Shown here one piece after another: positions 15,028 through 26,118 of a stretch of DNA of 39,021 nucleotides. The notes under the pieces are model-generated. The model did not search any database. It was not told the origin of the DNA and saw only the letters and a program-made list of their open reading frames with translations. Source of the stretch: Prochlorococcus sp. AG-402-M18 (lineage in GTDB: Bacteria > Cyanobacteriota > Cyanobacteriia > PCC-6307 > Cyanobiaceae); the NCBI GenBank assembly GCA_003216595.1, contig QCIQ01000014.1:1-39021 (forward strand). Direction: 5' to 3'. Both the position numbers and the translations under genes were made by a program. Position 1 is the first letter of the stretch. Each line of letters starts with the position of its first letter.

Positions 15028-16101
15028 ATGATTTGGAAAACCTTCAAAAAGAAAAAATTTTCATGCCTCATTGCACTTTCAATCTTCAGTGTTGGTGGAA
15101 TTAGTTTTAAACTTTCACAAGGAGATCGATCTAATAAAGACATAACTGAATTTACAATTTCAGCGGAAAGCGGCAGCTTGCCTGGATTGATAACAGCAAG
15201 TGGTGAATTAAAAGCAAATAAAAGCGTCAATGTAAGTCCAAAAAGACAAGGAATACTTGATGAAATTTTTGTAGAGGAAGGAGATCAGGTTAAGAAAGGA
15301 GATCTAATTGCAAAAATGGATTATGGAGACTTGGAATTTAGAATTGACGAAATAAAAGCTAATTATGAGGCTCAAAAAGCAAGTTACCTTAGAAGGAAGA
15401 TGCTCTTCAATGAAGGTGCCATAAGTGCAGAAGAATATGAAGAATATAGAAATAGATTTTTAAGAAGCGAAGCTAAATTTAAGCAAATAGAAGTCGAAGA
15501 GAATGAGACAAATATAAGAGCACCATTTAAAGGAGTAATAACGAGCAGATATGCTGTCCCTGGTGCTTTCGTAACTCCTACGACTTCTGCCTCCTCATCA
15601 AGAGAGGGTGGAGCTACAAGCTCTTCAATAGTTAAACTTTCTCAAGGTCTAGAAATAGTTGCAAAAGTTCCTGAGAGTGATATTGGAAGAATAAAAACAG
15701 ATCAAGAAGCAACTATTAGAGTAGATGCTTTTCCTGATAGGCGTTTTAAAGCAATTGTCTCCAAAATCTCTCCAAGTGCCATCAAGAATAACAACGTAAC
15801 TTCATTTGAAGTTACGTTGTTATTAAGTAATAAGCCTGAAGATTTACGTCTGGGTATGACTTCTGATATCAACTTTCAAACGGGAGCAACAAAAATCAAT
15901 ACGCTAATTCCAACTGTTGCAATTGTCACGGAAGAAGGAAAAGCTGGAGTTCTTGTAGTTGGAAGTAACAATCAACCAACATTTAAAAAAGTTGAATTGG
16001 GTACAAGTAGTGGTAGTAAGACTGCAATAATATCTGGATTAGAACCAGGAGAGAAAGTTTTTATTGATCTTCCTCCTTGGGCTAAAAAAAGGAAAAATTA
16101 A
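15028..16101 (+). CDS. Efflux membrane-fusion (periplasmic adaptor) protein
   Basis: The 357-residue protein has an N-terminal membrane anchor (about 12-28). A biotinyl-lipoyl-like half motif follows (GELKANKSVNVSPKRQGIL...VEEGDQVKKGDLIA), then an alpha-hairpin (about 105-160), the second lipoyl half (NIRAPFKGVITSRYAVPGAFV) and a beta-barrel. This is the MacA/HlyD/DevB-type adaptor that links an inner-membrane pump to an outer-membrane channel. No pump gene is adjacent, so the partner must be elsewhere. A glycine/serine-rich insert (TTSASSSREGGATSSS) sits next to the second lipoyl half. A perfect 18-bp inverted repeat lies inside the coding sequence at 15787-15824. polA follows 26 bases downstream on the same strand. 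Confidence 0.9.
   Translation: MIWKTFKKKKFSCLIALSIFSVGGISFKLSQGDRSNKDITEFTISAESGSLPGLITASGELKANKSVNVSPKRQGILDEIFVEEGDQVKKGDLIAKMDYGDLEFRIDEIKANYEAQKASYLRRKMLFNEGAISAEEYEEYRNRFLRSEAKFKQIEVEENETNIRAPFKGVITSRYAVPGAFVTPTTSASSSREGGATSSSIVKLSQGLEIVAKVPESDIGRIKTDQEATIRVDAFPDRRFKAIVSKISPSAIKNNNVTSFEVTLLLSNKPEDLRLGMTSDINFQTGATKINTLIPTVAIVTEEGKAGVLVVGSNNQPTFKKVELGTSSGSKTAIISGLEPGEKVFIDLPPWAKKRKN
15787..15824. repeat. Perfect 18-bp intragenic inverted repeat
   Basis: AATAACAACGTAACTTCA (15787-15804) and its exact reverse complement (15807-15824) are separated by only two bases. The hairpin lies within the adaptor gene, in the segment encoding NNNVTSFEVTLLL, a motif conserved among adaptors. Confidence 0.95.
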
Positions 16102-16127
16102 TAAATTAATCTCATCATGAATGTTTC

Positions 16128-19088
16128 ATGAAACAAATAAAAAAGCCAACTTTATTATTGGTAGATGGCCATTCTTTAGCTTTTAGAAGTTTTTATGCTT
16201 TTAGCAAAGGAGGTGAAGGTGGACTTACCACAAAGGACGGATTTCCCACAAGTGTCACCTATGGTTTTCTAAAAAGCCTTTTAGATAATTGCAAATCTAT
16301 CAAGCCTAAAGGAATTACAATTGCTTTTGATACAGCTGAGCCAACATTTCGCCACAAGGAAGATCCAAACTACAAAGCCAATAGAGATGTAGCACCCGAC
16401 ATATTTTTTCAAGATTTAGATCAGCTTGAAGAGATTCTCAAAGAAAGTCTCAATCTATCTATATGCAAAGCCCCTGGATATGAGGCCGATGATGTCTTAG
16501 GAACACTCGCCAATGATGCCGCTGATAAAGGATGGAGCGTTAGAATCCTTTCTGGAGATAGAGACCTATTTCAATTAGTGGATGACAAAAGAGATATCGC
16601 AGTCTTATACATGGGTGGAGGTCCTTATGCAAAAAGCGGAAATCCTAGACTGATTAATGAAGAGGGAGTGAAGGAGAAACTTGGAGTTAATCCAAACAAA
16701 GTTATTGATCTGAAAGCCTTAACTGGTGATAGCTCAGATAATATTCCTGGCGTCAAAGGAGTCGGTCCAAAAACAGCAATAAACCTTTTAAACGAAAACA
16801 ATGATCTTGATGGAGTCTATAAATCACTCCAAGAGCTAGAGGAAGAGGGCGAGAAGGCCAAACGAGGCGCCATAAAAGGAGCAGTAAGATTAAAGCTAAG
16901 AGCAGACAAAGATAATGCATATCTCTCAAGAAAACTTGCAGAAATATTAATTAAAATTCCTATAAATCCAAAAATAGAACATAACTTAGAAGGTATTAAC
17001 GAATCAAAATTAGCTGCAAACCTTGAAAGGCTTGAATTACATAGTTTATTAAAACAAGTTTCAACTTTTAAAGCTCTATTTTCTAAAGAAGGATTATCAG
17101 AACAAGATAATAATCTCTCATCAAAAGAAAGTAACATCGATAACAATAAGAGTGTGAATAATGAAATAGCTAGCCTTAATGAGACGAAAGAGATTCCTCA
17201 GATAGAACCTAAGGTTATAGACAATTTGGAAGAACTTAATAATTTTGTTGCACAAATAATGAAACATAAAGACGGTAAGAAACCAATAGCCATTGATACA
17301 GAAACAACGAGTTTGAATCCTTTTAAAGCTGAACTTGTTGGATTAGGATTTTGTTTTGGTGAATCATTGAAAGATATAGTTTATATACCAATTGGACATC
17401 GCAATAAAGAAGAGGATTTAATAGAAACGAATCATATAAATCAATTAAAGATTGAAGAAGTTATCTATGCACTTAAGGATTGGTTCTCTAGCAATGAAAA
17501 TCCTAAAACCCTACAGAATGCAAAATACGACAGACTGATTTTGCTAAGACATGGGATTATATTAAATGGCATTGTAATTGATACTTTACTAGCAGATTAT
17601 ATATGTGATGCAACTCTTAAACATAGTTTAGATGAAATTGCTTTCAGAGAATTTGGATTTAAGCCCAAAAGTTTTTCTGATGTTGTCAAAAAAGGAGAAG
17701 ACTTCTCTTGTGTGGACATTAAGGCTGCAAGTATGTACTGCGGAATGGACGTTTACTTAACAAGGAAATTAGCAGTTATTTATATTAATAGATTAAAAAG
17801 CACAAGTACAAAATTAATAAAGTTACTCAAAGAAGTTGAACAACCACTTGAGCAAGTATTAGCGGAAATCGAATCGACCGGCATCATTATTGATACACCT
17901 TATCTAAAAGATCTATCTTTAGAGTTTACAAAAAAACTAAATACTATCGAGGAGGAAGTTTATAAGGTTGCAGGAAGAGAATTTAACCTTTCATCACCTA
18001 AACAATTAGGTGAATTACTTTTTGAGAAACTTGATTTAGATAGGAAAAAATCAAGAAAAACAAAAACTGGATGGAGCACAGATGCAGGTGTATTAGAGAA
18101 GCTGGAATCAGAGCATCCAATAGTAAAAATGATCATTGAACATCGCACTATAAGTAAGTTGCTTAATACTTATGTAGATGCTTTGCCTCAGCTTATTGAA
18201 AAAGAAACGGGAAGAGTACATACAGATTTCAATCAAGCCGTAACAGCCACTGGAAGATTAAGTAGCAGCAATCCAAATCTCCAAAATATCCCTGTCAGAA
18301 CTGAATTTAGTAGACGAATAAGAAAAGCTTTTCTTCCGCAAAAAGATTGGAAACTTCTAAGCGCAGACTATTCACAAATTGAACTTCGTATACTCACACA
18401 TCTTTCAGGTGAAGAAGTACTAAAAAATGCTTATTTAAAAAACGAAGATGTTCACTCTTTAACAGCAAAAATTTTATTTGAAAAAGAGGCTATTGACGCC
18501 GATGAAAGAAGGATAGGAAAAACAATTAATTTTGGGGTTATTTATGGTATGGGGGCACAAAGGTTTGCAAGATCAACTGGTGTTTCATTAATAGAAGCAA
18601 AATATTTTTTAAGTAAATTCAAAGAACGTTATCCAGCCGTTTTTAAATTTTTAGAATATCAAGAAAGACTTGCCCTAAGCCAAGGGTTTGTTGAAACATT
18701 GCTTGGGAGAAGAAGATATTTTCATTTCAATAAAAATGGGCTTGGAAGACTTCTGGGAACCCCACCAAATGAAATTGATTTAACTACCGCTAGAAGAGCA
18801 GGTATGGAAGCACAACAATTAAGGGCCGCTGCAAACGCGCCTATTCAAGGCTCAAGTGCAGACATAATTAAGCTAGCAATGATTCAATTGCATTCCGCTT
18901 TAAGGAAGAATGGACTAGCAGCTAAAATTCTACTTCAAGTACATGATGAACTAGTGCTAGAAGTCGATCCAAAAGATTTGGAAGAAACAAAACAACTTGT
19001 CCAAAACACTATGGAAAATGCTGTTAAACTTAGCGTCCCTCTTATCGTTGAAACTGGCGTTGGAGTAAATTGGATGGAGGCAAAATAG
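16128..19088 (+). CDS. polA: DNA polymerase I
   Basis: The 986-residue protein has all three domains. The 5'-nuclease occupies about 1-300 (LLVDGHSLAFRSFYA, YEADDVLGTL, LTGDSSDNIPGVKGVGPKTA). The 3'-5' exonuclease runs from about 365 to 590, with intact metal ligands in DTETTS (about 388), LQNAKYD and MYCGMD, so proofreading is likely retained. The polymerase domain shows DYSQIELR (about 746), GKTINFGVIYGMG (about 797) and VHDELVLEV (about 938). It functions in repair synthesis and Okazaki fragment processing. A low-complexity linker rich in Ser, Asn and Glu joins the nuclease domains. It is probably co-transcribed with cysS, 43 bases downstream. Confidence 0.98.
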   Translation: MKQIKKPTLLLVDGHSLAFRSFYAFSKGGEGGLTTKDGFPTSVTYGFLKSLLDNCKSIKPKGITIAFDTAEPTFRHKEDPNYKANRDVAPDIFFQDLDQLEEILKESLNLSICKAPGYEADDVLGTLANDAADKGWSVRILSGDRDLFQLVDDKRDIAVLYMGGGPYAKSGNPRLINEEGVKEKLGVNPNKVIDLKALTGDSSDNIPGVKGVGPKTAINLLNENNDLDGVYKSLQELEEEGEKAKRGAIKGAVRLKLRADKDNAYLSRKLAEILIKIPINPKIEHNLEGINESKLAANLERLELHSLLKQVSTFKALFSKEGLSEQDNNLSSKESNIDNNKSVNNEIASLNETKEIPQIEPKVIDNLEELNNFVAQIMKHKDGKKPIAIDTETTSLNPFKAELVGLGFCFGESLKDIVYIPIGHRNKEEDLIETNHINQLKIEEVIYALKDWFSSNENPKTLQNAKYDRLILLRHGIILNGIVIDTLLADYICDATLKHSLDEIAFREFGFKPKSFSDVVKKGEDFSCVDIKAASMYCGMDVYLTRKLAVIYINRLKSTSTKLIKLLKEVEQPLEQVLAEIESTGIIIDTPYLKDLSLEFTKKLNTIEEEVYKVAGREFNLSSPKQLGELLFEKLDLDRKKSRKTKTGWSTDAGVLEKLESEHPIVKMIIEHRTISKLLNTYVDALPQLIEKETGRVHTDFNQAVTATGRLSSSNPNLQNIPVRTEFSRRIRKAFLPQKDWKLLSADYSQIELRILTHLSGEEVLKNAYLKNEDVHSLTAKILFEKEAIDADERRIGKTINFGVIYGMGAQRFARSTGVSLIEAKYFLSKFKERYPAVFKFLEYQERLALSQGFVETLLGRRRYFHFNKNGLGRLLGTPPNEIDLTTARRAGMEAQQLRAAANAPIQGSSADIIKLAMIQLHSALRKNGLAAKILLQVHDELVLEVDPKDLEETKQLVQNTMENAVKLSVPLIVETGVGVNWMEAK

Positions 19089-19131
19089 TTGCTGACAAAT
19101 TCAATAATTTCTCACATTTTCATCTAATAAA

Positions 19132-20634
19132 TTGTCCTTAAAATTCACAAACACCTTATCCAACAAGAAAGAGGATTTTATTAGTATAAGTCCCAATCAA
19201 GTTAAAATATATTGTTGCGGTGTAACTGTTTATGATCTTTGTCATCTTGGTCATGCAAGAAGTTATCTTAATTGGGATGTATTAAGACGGTTTTTAATCT
19301 GGAAAGGATTTGAAGTTAAATTTGTGCAAAACTTCACTGATATTGATGACAAAATTATTAATCGAGCAAAGAAAGAAGGATGTTCTACTGATGAATTAAG
19401 TGAAAGAAATATTGATGAATTTCATAAAGATATGGATACGCTTTCCATTCTTAGACCAAGTAGTATGCCAAGAGCAACAAAATGCCTTCATCAAATTATT
19501 AATTTCATAGAAGAATTAGAACAAAAGAAAGCAGCTTACTCATCAAATGGTGATGTTTATTTTTCAGTAGATAAACATAAAAATTATGGAAAACTTAGTG
19601 GTAGAGAAATTGAGAATCAGATAGATAATGCAGCAGGACGTTTGAAAATTAATCAAGAAGAAAGTAAAAAGAATTCACTTGATTTTGCTCTTTGGAAAAA
19701 GTCCAAATCAGGTGAGGTTAGTTACTCCTCTCCTTGGGGTAATGGAAGGCCAGGTTGGCATATAGAGTGCTCAGCAATGGTTAAACAAGAGTTAGGAGAG
19801 AGTATTGATATTCACCTTGGTGGATCAGACCTGATATTCCCTCACCATGAGAATGAAATAGCTCAATCAGAAGCTTGCAATGGTAAAGAGTTAGCAAAAT
19901 ACTGGCTTCACAATGGGATGGTTAATGTTGATGGTGAAAAAATGAGTAAATCACTAGGGAATTTTACAACCATTAGATCTTTATTAGAGGAAGGTATTTC
20001 ACCTATGACTTTGCGATTTTTTGTCTTGCAAACTAACTATCGAAAGCCCCTCGATTTTACTGAAGAAGCACTAAAAGCTGCTTCAAAAGGATGGGAAAGA
20101 TTAAATAACTGCCTATCTTTTGGTCATATTTATAAAATAAAAGATCAAGATATAAATGGAATTAAGCTAGATAAGGCTATAAAAAAATCTGTCAATAGAA
20201 AGCTTGATGAAAACTCATTTAAATTATTATCAGACTTTGAAAAATATATGGATGATGATCTAAATACATCTGGAGCTTTATCTATTCTTTTTGAACTATC
20301 TCAACCAATTAGGAAATTCATAAATTTCTTAAAAGAAAAAGATATTAATGAAGTTGAACAAGATGAATTAAATCAAGTTTTTGATAAATGGAAACTACTT
20401 TCTGAGTTAGCAGGAGTTCTAGGGTTAAAAGTAAATTTAAAGAAAGAATCTCCTAAAAACAAACCAGAAATTGATACTAATAAAATTGAAGAACTTATCG
20501 GAAAGAGAACCTTAGCAAAAGCTAATAAAGACTTTTTACTAGCTGATAAAATAAGAGCTGATTTGAGAAATATTGGAATTGAATTAATCGACAAACCTCA
20601 AGGTTTAACCGAATGGAAACAACTTTCAGATTAA
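19132..20634 (+). CDS. cysS: Cysteinyl-tRNA synthetase
   Basis: The 500-residue enzyme starts at [12 protein letters not shown] matches the usual family N-terminus, which supports this start. Class I signatures are HLGH (about 39) and KMSKS (about 270). Zinc and substrate residues are visible in [17 protein letters not shown] and FPHHENE. It charges tRNA-Cys in the cytoplasm. Its stop overlaps the stop of the converging symporter gene by four bases, so there is no room for a terminator between them. Confidence 0.98.
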   Translation: MSLKFTNTLSNKKEDFISISPNQVKIYCCGVTVYDLCHLGHARSYLNWDVLRRFLIWKGFEVKFVQNFTDIDDKIINRAKKEGCSTDELSERNIDEFHKDMDTLSILRPSSMPRATKCLHQIINFIEELEQKKAAYSSNGDVYFSVDKHKNYGKLSGREIENQIDNAAGRLKINQEESKKNSLDFALWKKSKSGEVSYSSPWGNGRPGWHIECSAMVKQELGESIDIHLGGSDLIFPHHENEIAQSEACNGKELAKYWLHNGMVNVDGEKMSKSLGNFTTIRSLLEEGISPMTLRFFVLQTNYRKPLDFTEEALKAASKGWERLNNCLSFGHIYKIKDQDINGIKLDKAIKKSVNRKLDENSFKLLSDFEKYMDDDLNTSGALSILFELSQPIRKFINFLKEKDINEVEQDELNQVFDKWKLLSELAGVLGLKVNLKKESPKNKPEIDTNKIEELIGKRTLAKANKDFLLADKIRADLRNIGIELIDKPQGLTEWKQLSD

Positions 20635-21956
20635 GCAAATGTTTCTAATGTAGATAACACTGTTAAATAAAGTCCAATAGCAATAACTGGTGGAGAAACC
20701 CAGCGAAGCATAAACTTTAAGTACCTTCTAACTCTTAAATTAGAATCTGAATTTGAAAGATCCTCATCATAACGATTTGGAACAATCCAACCCAAAAGGA
20801 CTGAAATCAGAAGACCACCTAATATCAAAAGTGTGTTACAAATAGCATCGGACTTGCCTAAAAAGTCCGTGGAGATAGCCGACGGTATTCCAATTAAGAA
20901 AATCAATAAAGTTGAAGCCCAAACTGCCTTCTTCCTACTCCAATTAAGCCTGTCCATAAAAGAAGATACTGGGACTTCCATTAAAGAAACAGAAGAAGTA
21001 ATAGCAGCTATAAAAGCCAAACCAAAGAAAACAGCAGCAATCAATCTCCCAAACAATCCAAGATTTGCAAATCCAGTTGGAAGAGCAATAAATAAAGTCC
21101 CAACTGTTGATTCACTTACAACATCTTTCAATCCAAAACTCATAACAACTGGGAATGTAATCAAGCCGGCAAGTAAACCCACTGCAGTATCCAAAGTTGC
21201 AACTCTCAAAGCTTCTTTAGGAAGGTGATTTTTACGATTGAGATATGAAGAATATGCAACCATAATTCCAATGCCCAAACTTAAAGAAAAGAAAGCCTGC
21301 TTGAATGCATTACTTATTGTGTTTTTATCAAAAAGTTGAGATGAATCCCATTTAAGTAAAAACGATGTATATCCTTCCCATGCCCCAGATAATGTTGCAG
21401 CCCATATAGCTAACAACAAAAGGAGTCCAAATAAAAATGGCATTGCCCATTTTGTTAGTTTTTCTATGCCTCCACGTACACCTGCAACTACAACTAATGC
21501 AGTTAATAATAAGCTGATTATTTGGCCTACAAATACACTATTACCACTACTAATTTTACCGAAAAATTCTCCCGCCTCAGTCATATCAGAGGGTAGTCCG
21601 ATGAATAAGGAATGGAAGAAAGTATCAATTGTCCATCCCATTATCACAGCGTAATAGGAAAGGATTCCACAAGAAGCTATTGCGAATAACCAACCTAAGG
21701 GCTTCCAATTCTCTCCAGCGGCTTTGATTGGCGCAAGAAAAGGACTACTTGCAGTACTTCTTCCTAAGACCATCTCTGCTACCAAGACAGGTAGGCAAAC
21801 AACTAAAACAACCAACACATAAAGGATAAGGAAAGCAAGTCCACCTCCTTGAGATGACCTATAAGCGAAGCCCCAAAGGTTTCCAAGACCTACAGCACTG
21901 CCAGCCGCGGCAAGCGCGAATCCCAATCCTGATCTCCATTGTTCCCTTTCTTGCAT
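20631..21956 (-). CDS. SNF-family sodium-dependent transporter
   Basis: The 441-residue protein is a polytopic membrane protein with about 11-12 helices. It begins with the family signature ([20 protein letters not shown], then LWGFAY), including the unwound TM1 region that binds sodium and substrate in LeuT-fold carriers. [11 protein letters not shown] and [15 protein letters not shown] are also typical. It is likely an inner-membrane Na+-driven importer of amino acids or a related small molecule; the substrate cannot be told from sequence. It is divergent from dxr and convergent with cysS. Confidence 0.93.
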   Translation of the reverse strand: MQEREQWRSGLGFALAAAGSAVGLGNLWGFAYRSSQGGGLAFLILYVLVVLVVCLPVLVAEMVLGRSTASSPFLAPIKAAGENWKPLGWLFAIASCGILSYYAVIMGWTIDTFFHSLFIGLPSDMTEAGEFFGKISSGNSVFVGQIISLLLTALVVVAGVRGGIEKLTKWAMPFLFGLLLLLAIWAATLSGAWEGYTSFLLKWDSSQLFDKNTISNAFKQAFFSLSLGIGIMVAYSSYLNRKNHLPKEALRVATLDTAVGLLAGLITFPVVMSFGLKDVVSESTVGTLFIALPTGFANLGLFGRLIAAVFFGLAFIAAITSSVSLMEVPVSSFMDRLNWSRKKAVWASTLLIFLIGIPSAISTDFLGKSDAICNTLLILGGLLISVLLGWIVPNRYDEDLSNSDSNLRVRRYLKFMLRWVSPPVIAIGLYLTVLSTLETFA

Positions 21957-22048
21957 AATAAATCTCTATTAAAATCCAGAAGAAACTGGTAAATACCTAA
22001 CTGGGTTATACCTTTAAATGGGAGACTGGTCATACTTGCCTTCACAAT

Positions 22049-23293
22049 GTGAAAGCCATAAGCGTTTTAGGCTCAACAGGATCTATTGGAACTCAAACCC
22101 TTCAAATTGCAGAAGAGTTTCCTGATCAATTCAAAATTGTCGCTCTAACAGCAGGAAAGAACCTCGATTTAGTAATCAAACAAGTTGAGACTCATCAACC
22201 TGAAGTTGTTTCACTAGCAGATGAATCCCTTCTGCCAGAACTGTCTAAGCGAATCAATACTCTTATTGAAGATTCAAAAATATTCAATAAGCCCTTATTG
22301 ATAGCGGGAGCAGAAGGACTAAATACTGCAGCGGCTTGGGGAAGTGCAGATCTTGTTGTAACTGGAATAGTTGGCTGCGCAGGCCTCTTACCAACACTTG
22401 CAGCTATTGAAGCAGGAAAGGACCTAGCTTTAGCAAATAAAGAAACTCTTATTGCAGCAGGACCAGTTGTCATTCCTGCTTTAAAAAAAAGTGGAAGTAG
22501 GCTCTTACCCGCAGATTCTGAACATTCAGCGATATTTCAATGTCTCCAAGGAACCCCATGGGCTGACAATGCAAGGCTCTCAACTGGAGTGCCTACTCCT
22601 GGATTTAAATCCATACAACTAACTGCGTCAGGAGGGGCTTTTAGAGATTGGAAAGCAGAGGATTTAGCTAAAGCCACTGTCAAGGATGCGACTAGCCATC
22701 CTAATTGGAGCATGGGAAAAAAAATAACTGTAGATTCTGCAACCCTTATGAATAAAGGTCTCGAAGTAATTGAAGCGCATTATCTTTTTGGTCTTTCATA
22801 TGATCAAATCGAAATCATTATCCATCCACAAAGCATCATTCATTCAATGGTTGAATTGGATGATTCATCAGTTTTAGCTCAATTAGGATGGCCAGATATG
22901 AAGCTCCCTATTTTGTATTGTTTAAGTTGGCCTGGTCGGCTTAAAACACCCTGGCCAAAATTAAAGCTTACAGAGGTAGGTAGTTTAACTTTTAAAGAAC
23001 CAGATACTAAAAAATATCCATGCATGGAACTCGCCTACAGCGCAGGTCGATCAGGAGGGACAATGCCAGCAGTGCTTAATGCCGCTAATGAAAAAGCAGT
23101 AGAACTATTTCTAGAAGAAAGATTTAAATTTATCGATATTCCAAAAGTAATTGAGGCGATTTGCGAGAAACATAAATGCGATCTTAATCTAAGTCCAAGT
23201 CTTAGTGAAATTCTTGAAATCGACAGCTGGGCCAGAAAAGAAGTCTTAAATTATTCAGAAAAAAATATTACAAAAATTGCATCCTCAGATTAA
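22049..23293 (+). CDS. dxr: 1-deoxy-D-xylulose 5-phosphate reductoisomerase
   Basis: The 414-residue enzyme starts at GTG (an overlapping ATG two bases earlier is immediately closed). It has the NADPH-binding loop [10 protein letters not shown] near the N-terminus, the metal and substrate motif [12 protein letters not shown], and [12 protein letters not shown]. It catalyses the second step of the MEP isoprenoid pathway, feeding chlorophyll phytyl chains, carotenoids and quinones. Length is normal for cyanobacteria. Its end overlaps by four bases that of the hydrolase on the opposite strand. Confidence 0.97.
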   Translation: MKAISVLGSTGSIGTQTLQIAEEFPDQFKIVALTAGKNLDLVIKQVETHQPEVVSLADESLLPELSKRINTLIEDSKIFNKPLLIAGAEGLNTAAAWGSADLVVTGIVGCAGLLPTLAAIEAGKDLALANKETLIAAGPVVIPALKKSGSRLLPADSEHSAIFQCLQGTPWADNARLSTGVPTPGFKSIQLTASGGAFRDWKAEDLAKATVKDATSHPNWSMGKKITVDSATLMNKGLEVIEAHYLFGLSYDQIEIIIHPQSIIHSMVELDDSSVLAQLGWPDMKLPILYCLSWPGRLKTPWPKLKLTEVGSLTFKEPDTKKYPCMELAYSAGRSGGTMPAVLNAANEKAVELFLEERFKFIDIPKVIEAICEKHKCDLNLSPSLSEILEIDSWARKEVLNYSEKNITKIASSD

Positions 23294-24396
23294 ATATTTT
23301 TCAAAGATGAAAACCATTTAGCAACAACTTGATCCCCCCAACAACCTTTAACTCCATGAAATCCATTGTGTCCGCCTTTCTCAGTAAAAATAAATTGATT
23401 AGCTTTTTGATTATTAGAAAATTTCATTTTTTCCATTAGTCTTTCGGCAGCCAAGAAAGGCACCCAAGGATCATCTTTTGATTGAATAAATAATGTTTTA
23501 GGAAGGGATTTTTCATTTTTCATAAGAGAGAGGAAAGGAGATGCTTTTTGATAATATTCCCCAACATCTTTATATCCCCATCTTGGAGCAGTTATCAAAT
23601 TATCAAAAGATCTAATGTCATTTATTTTTCTTATGTTATCTTTTTTATTCATTATTAATGCATTCTTTTCTCTTTCTTCTATCCCAAAAGGATCTTCTAA
23701 AGTTTGCTTAATTAAACGATTTAACAACCATTTTTGATAAATAAAATTTCTCGGTCTTTCAATAGAAGAACTACATTCATTCAAATCCAGAGGACTACTG
23801 ATACATACCAAACCATCTAATAAAGACTCATCAAACATGCAAGCATTTAAAAGAATAGTTCCACCCAAAGAGATCCCAGCACCAAAAAGAGGAATATTTT
23901 TTACACATTTATACTCATTAGTTAATTGATATGAAATCTCTCTGGCTCGCTTTAAGACAGGAATTAAATCACTATTGCACTCAGCAGCATAGGTACCATC
24001 AACAAAATTCCTACAAGGATCTGAACCTCTCAAATTAAGCTTCAAAACAGCAAAATTTGATTGCACCAAAGTGCTCGCCATCCTAGTCAAACCTTTTCTA
24101 CGAGTTGAGCCGCCAAGTCCATGCAGAAGAAGAACTAAACCATCTATGCAAAAGGAACTTGATGGTTTATCCAAGTACGCAACTAATGATCCTCCTCCTG
24201 TTTTTCTACTTTTAAGAGGCGGTACATTTATACGAATTTCTGATGAGTTGACATCAGGCAATTCATCTGAGGAGAAGGTATCTCTAAGTGTCTGAAGGTC
24301 AGGACCAATCCAAGGAATACGCTCTTTAAAAGGGCTTATTCCTAATTCTGAGAGTAAGTTTTCATTTTTGATATTATCCTTTACTCCCAACGCCAA
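23290..24396 (-). CDS. YheT-like alpha/beta hydrolase
   Basis: The 368-residue protein belongs to the YheT/ABHD1-3 type of alpha/beta hydrolases. It shows [10 protein letters not shown] near the N-terminus and the oxyanion region [14 protein letters not shown]. The nucleophile elbow is GAGISLGG, with Ser within it; the acid is in SKDDPWVP and the His in GGHNGFHG. It is probably a cytosolic esterase or lipase-like enzyme with unknown substrate. The start overlaps the end of pntB by 23 bases, suggesting it is the last gene of the transhydrogenase operon. Confidence 0.88.
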   Translation of the reverse strand: MALGVKDNIKNENLLSELGISPFKERIPWIGPDLQTLRDTFSSDELPDVNSSEIRINVPPLKSRKTGGGSLVAYLDKPSSSFCIDGLVLLLHGLGGSTRRKGLTRMASTLVQSNFAVLKLNLRGSDPCRNFVDGTYAAECNSDLIPVLKRAREISYQLTNEYKCVKNIPLFGAGISLGGTILLNACMFDESLLDGLVCISSPLDLNECSSSIERPRNFIYQKWLLNRLIKQTLEDPFGIEEREKNALIMNKKDNIRKINDIRSFDNLITAPRWGYKDVGEYYQKASPFLSLMKNEKSLPKTLFIQSKDDPWVPFLAAERLMEKMKFSNNQKANQFIFTEKGGHNGFHGVKGCWGDQVVAKWFSSLKNI

Positions 24397-25813
24397 GCTC
24401 CTTTAATTCCAATAAAAGATCTCCAAGAACCTTTTTTGCATCACCAAAGACCATAGAAGTATTTTGCAAATCAAAAAGGTCATTTTTTATTCCTGAATAT
24501 CCAGCACTCATTCCTCTCTTAACAACAAATACAGTTCTAGCTTCTTGAACATCTAAAACTGGCATTCCATACAAAGGTGAGGTCTGATCATTCTTAGCCT
24601 GAGGGTTAACTACATCATTGGCTCCTAGAACTAATACAACATCCGTAGCAGGAAATTCAGGATTGATTACATCCATTTCTTTTAATTGTTCATAAGGAAC
24701 ATCTGCTTCCGCCAACAGAACGTTCATATGACCAGGCATTCTTCCAGCAACAGGATGTATAGCATATGTGACTTCAATGTCGGCGTTTTCTAAAACCCTT
24801 GTAACCTCTCTTAGCGTGTGCTGAGCCTGAGCGACAGCAAGACCATATCCAGGAACAATTACGACTCTCTCTGCCGCCTCAAGAGTGAGTGCACATTCTT
24901 CTGGACTGCAACTAGTTATATTTGTATATTCTCCCCCTCCACCTACTGAAGCAATAGAACTTGCTCCAAGTGCACCACCAAATAATACAGAAACTAAAGA
25001 TCTGTTCATGCCATCGCACATCACTTGAGTAAGTATCAATCCAGCAGCTCCAACCATGGCACCGGCGACAATCAAAAGTTGACTACCGACAACAAAACCT
25101 GCAGCTGCTGCTGCGACTCCTGAGTAGCTATTTAGCAAGGATATAACTACTGGCATATCAGCTCCACCAATAGGAAGAGTCACTCCAATACCCAACAAAG
25201 ATGAAGCAACTACAATAAGAAAAAGGCTATTCTGTCCATCAATTAAAAGATAGATTCCACCTATCAAAGCAATAACAGCACAAAGAATATTAAAGAAATG
25301 CCTAGCTTTGCTTTGGGTCCAAGAAGGCGTAGACAGCCAACCTTGAAGCTTGGCCATTGCAACAATTGATCCAGAGAATGTAATGGCTCCAACAAAGAGT
25401 GAAACGCCTATTGAAAACTTTCTAATAAGTTCACCGACAACACCATCAGCCCCTTCTGCAGATGGGAACAAAGCCACACCAAGTGCCACCAATAGCGATG
25501 ACATCCCTCCACAACCGTTAAACAAAGCAACTATCTCAGGCATCGCAGTCATTGGAACCCTTTTAGCAGTTAAGGCACCTAAAAGGCCTCCGATTAAAGT
25601 TCCACCAATGATCCAAACCCAAGAGTTAATTGAAATGCCTATTGTTCCTTGAGAGTTGAGCAACACTCCAAAAGCAGCCAATATCATTGCGATAGCGGCA
25701 AGCCTATTTGCCTCTCTTGCTGATCTAACTTTTGAAAGGCCTTTAATACCTAAAGCAAGCAATAAAACTGCCAGTAGATCAATTGCAAACTTAATGGGAG
25801 CAATAAAAGTCAT
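24374..25813 (-). CDS. pntB: NAD(P) transhydrogenase subunit beta
   Basis: The 479-residue protein has eight or nine transmembrane helices in residues about 1-260, then the NADP(H)-binding domain III with VPGYGLAVAQAQH, HPVAGRMPGHMN and VLGANDVVNP. It couples hydride transfer between NAD(H) and NADP(H) to proton movement across the membrane. It works with the two PntA pieces encoded just upstream, 11 bases from pntA2, in one operon. Confidence 0.97.
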   Translation of the reverse strand: MTFIAPIKFAIDLLAVLLLALGIKGLSKVRSAREANRLAAIAMILAAFGVLLNSQGTIGISINSWVWIIGGTLIGGLLGALTAKRVPMTAMPEIVALFNGCGGMSSLLVALGVALFPSAEGADGVVGELIRKFSIGVSLFVGAITFSGSIVAMAKLQGWLSTPSWTQSKARHFFNILCAVIALIGGIYLLIDGQNSLFLIVVASSLLGIGVTLPIGGADMPVVISLLNSYSGVAAAAAGFVVGSQLLIVAGAMVGAAGLILTQVMCDGMNRSLVSVLFGGALGASSIASVGGGGEYTNITSCSPEECALTLEAAERVVIVPGYGLAVAQAQHTLREVTRVLENADIEVTYAIHPVAGRMPGHMNVLLAEADVPYEQLKEMDVINPEFPATDVVLVLGANDVVNPQAKNDQTSPLYGMPVLDVQEARTVFVVKRGMSAGYSGIKNDLFDLQNTSMVFGDAKKVLGDLLLELKELGVGSKG

Positions 25814-25824
25814 AAGAGATAATC

Positions 25825-26118
25825 CTATTTACGAGTTTTTTTACGACTAAACATTGCAAGCATCCTGTCTGTAACCAGGAAACCACCAACTACATTAAAC
25901 AAAGCAAATCCAAGAGATATTGATCCAATTATTAGTAAAGGTAAATTGTCTCCCGATTTTATTATTAATGTTAAAGCTGCAAGCATCGTGATTCCTGAAA
26001 TTGCATTAGCCCCACTCATTAGTGGAGTGTGCAAAGTTGGAGGGACCTTACCTATAAGCTCCAATCCCAAAAGGCTTCCAAGAAGAAGCACCCAGAGTGC
26101 TTCACTAAAAAAACTCAT
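25825..26118 (-). CDS. pntA2: NAD(P) transhydrogenase alpha subunit, membrane part
   Basis: The 97-residue protein has three transmembrane helices and corresponds to the C-terminal membrane segment of full-length PntA (the split form seen in cyanobacteria and Rhodospirillum). LMSGANAISGIT is a characteristic stretch. The basic tail SRKKTRK likely lies on the cytoplasmic side. The start overlaps pntA1 by four bases, so translation is coupled. Confidence 0.94.
   Translation of the reverse strand: MSFFSEALWVLLLGSLLGLELIGKVPPTLHTPLMSGANAISGITMLAALTLIIKSGDNLPLLIIGSISLGFALFNVVGGFLVTDRMLAMFSRKKTRK

Noticed and set aside
15021-15230. Open frame on the minus strand opposite the adaptor start
   Set aside because: Antisense to the conserved adaptor N-terminus; no features of its own.
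20833-21228. 131-codon open frame opposite the SNF transporter
   Set aside because: Lies entirely antisense to conserved membrane helices and shows no domain.
25350-25652. Open frame opposite pntB
   Set aside because: It is antisense to a conserved gene, has Pro/Thr/Ala-rich low-complexity sequence and no binding site; a mirror of pntB codon use.
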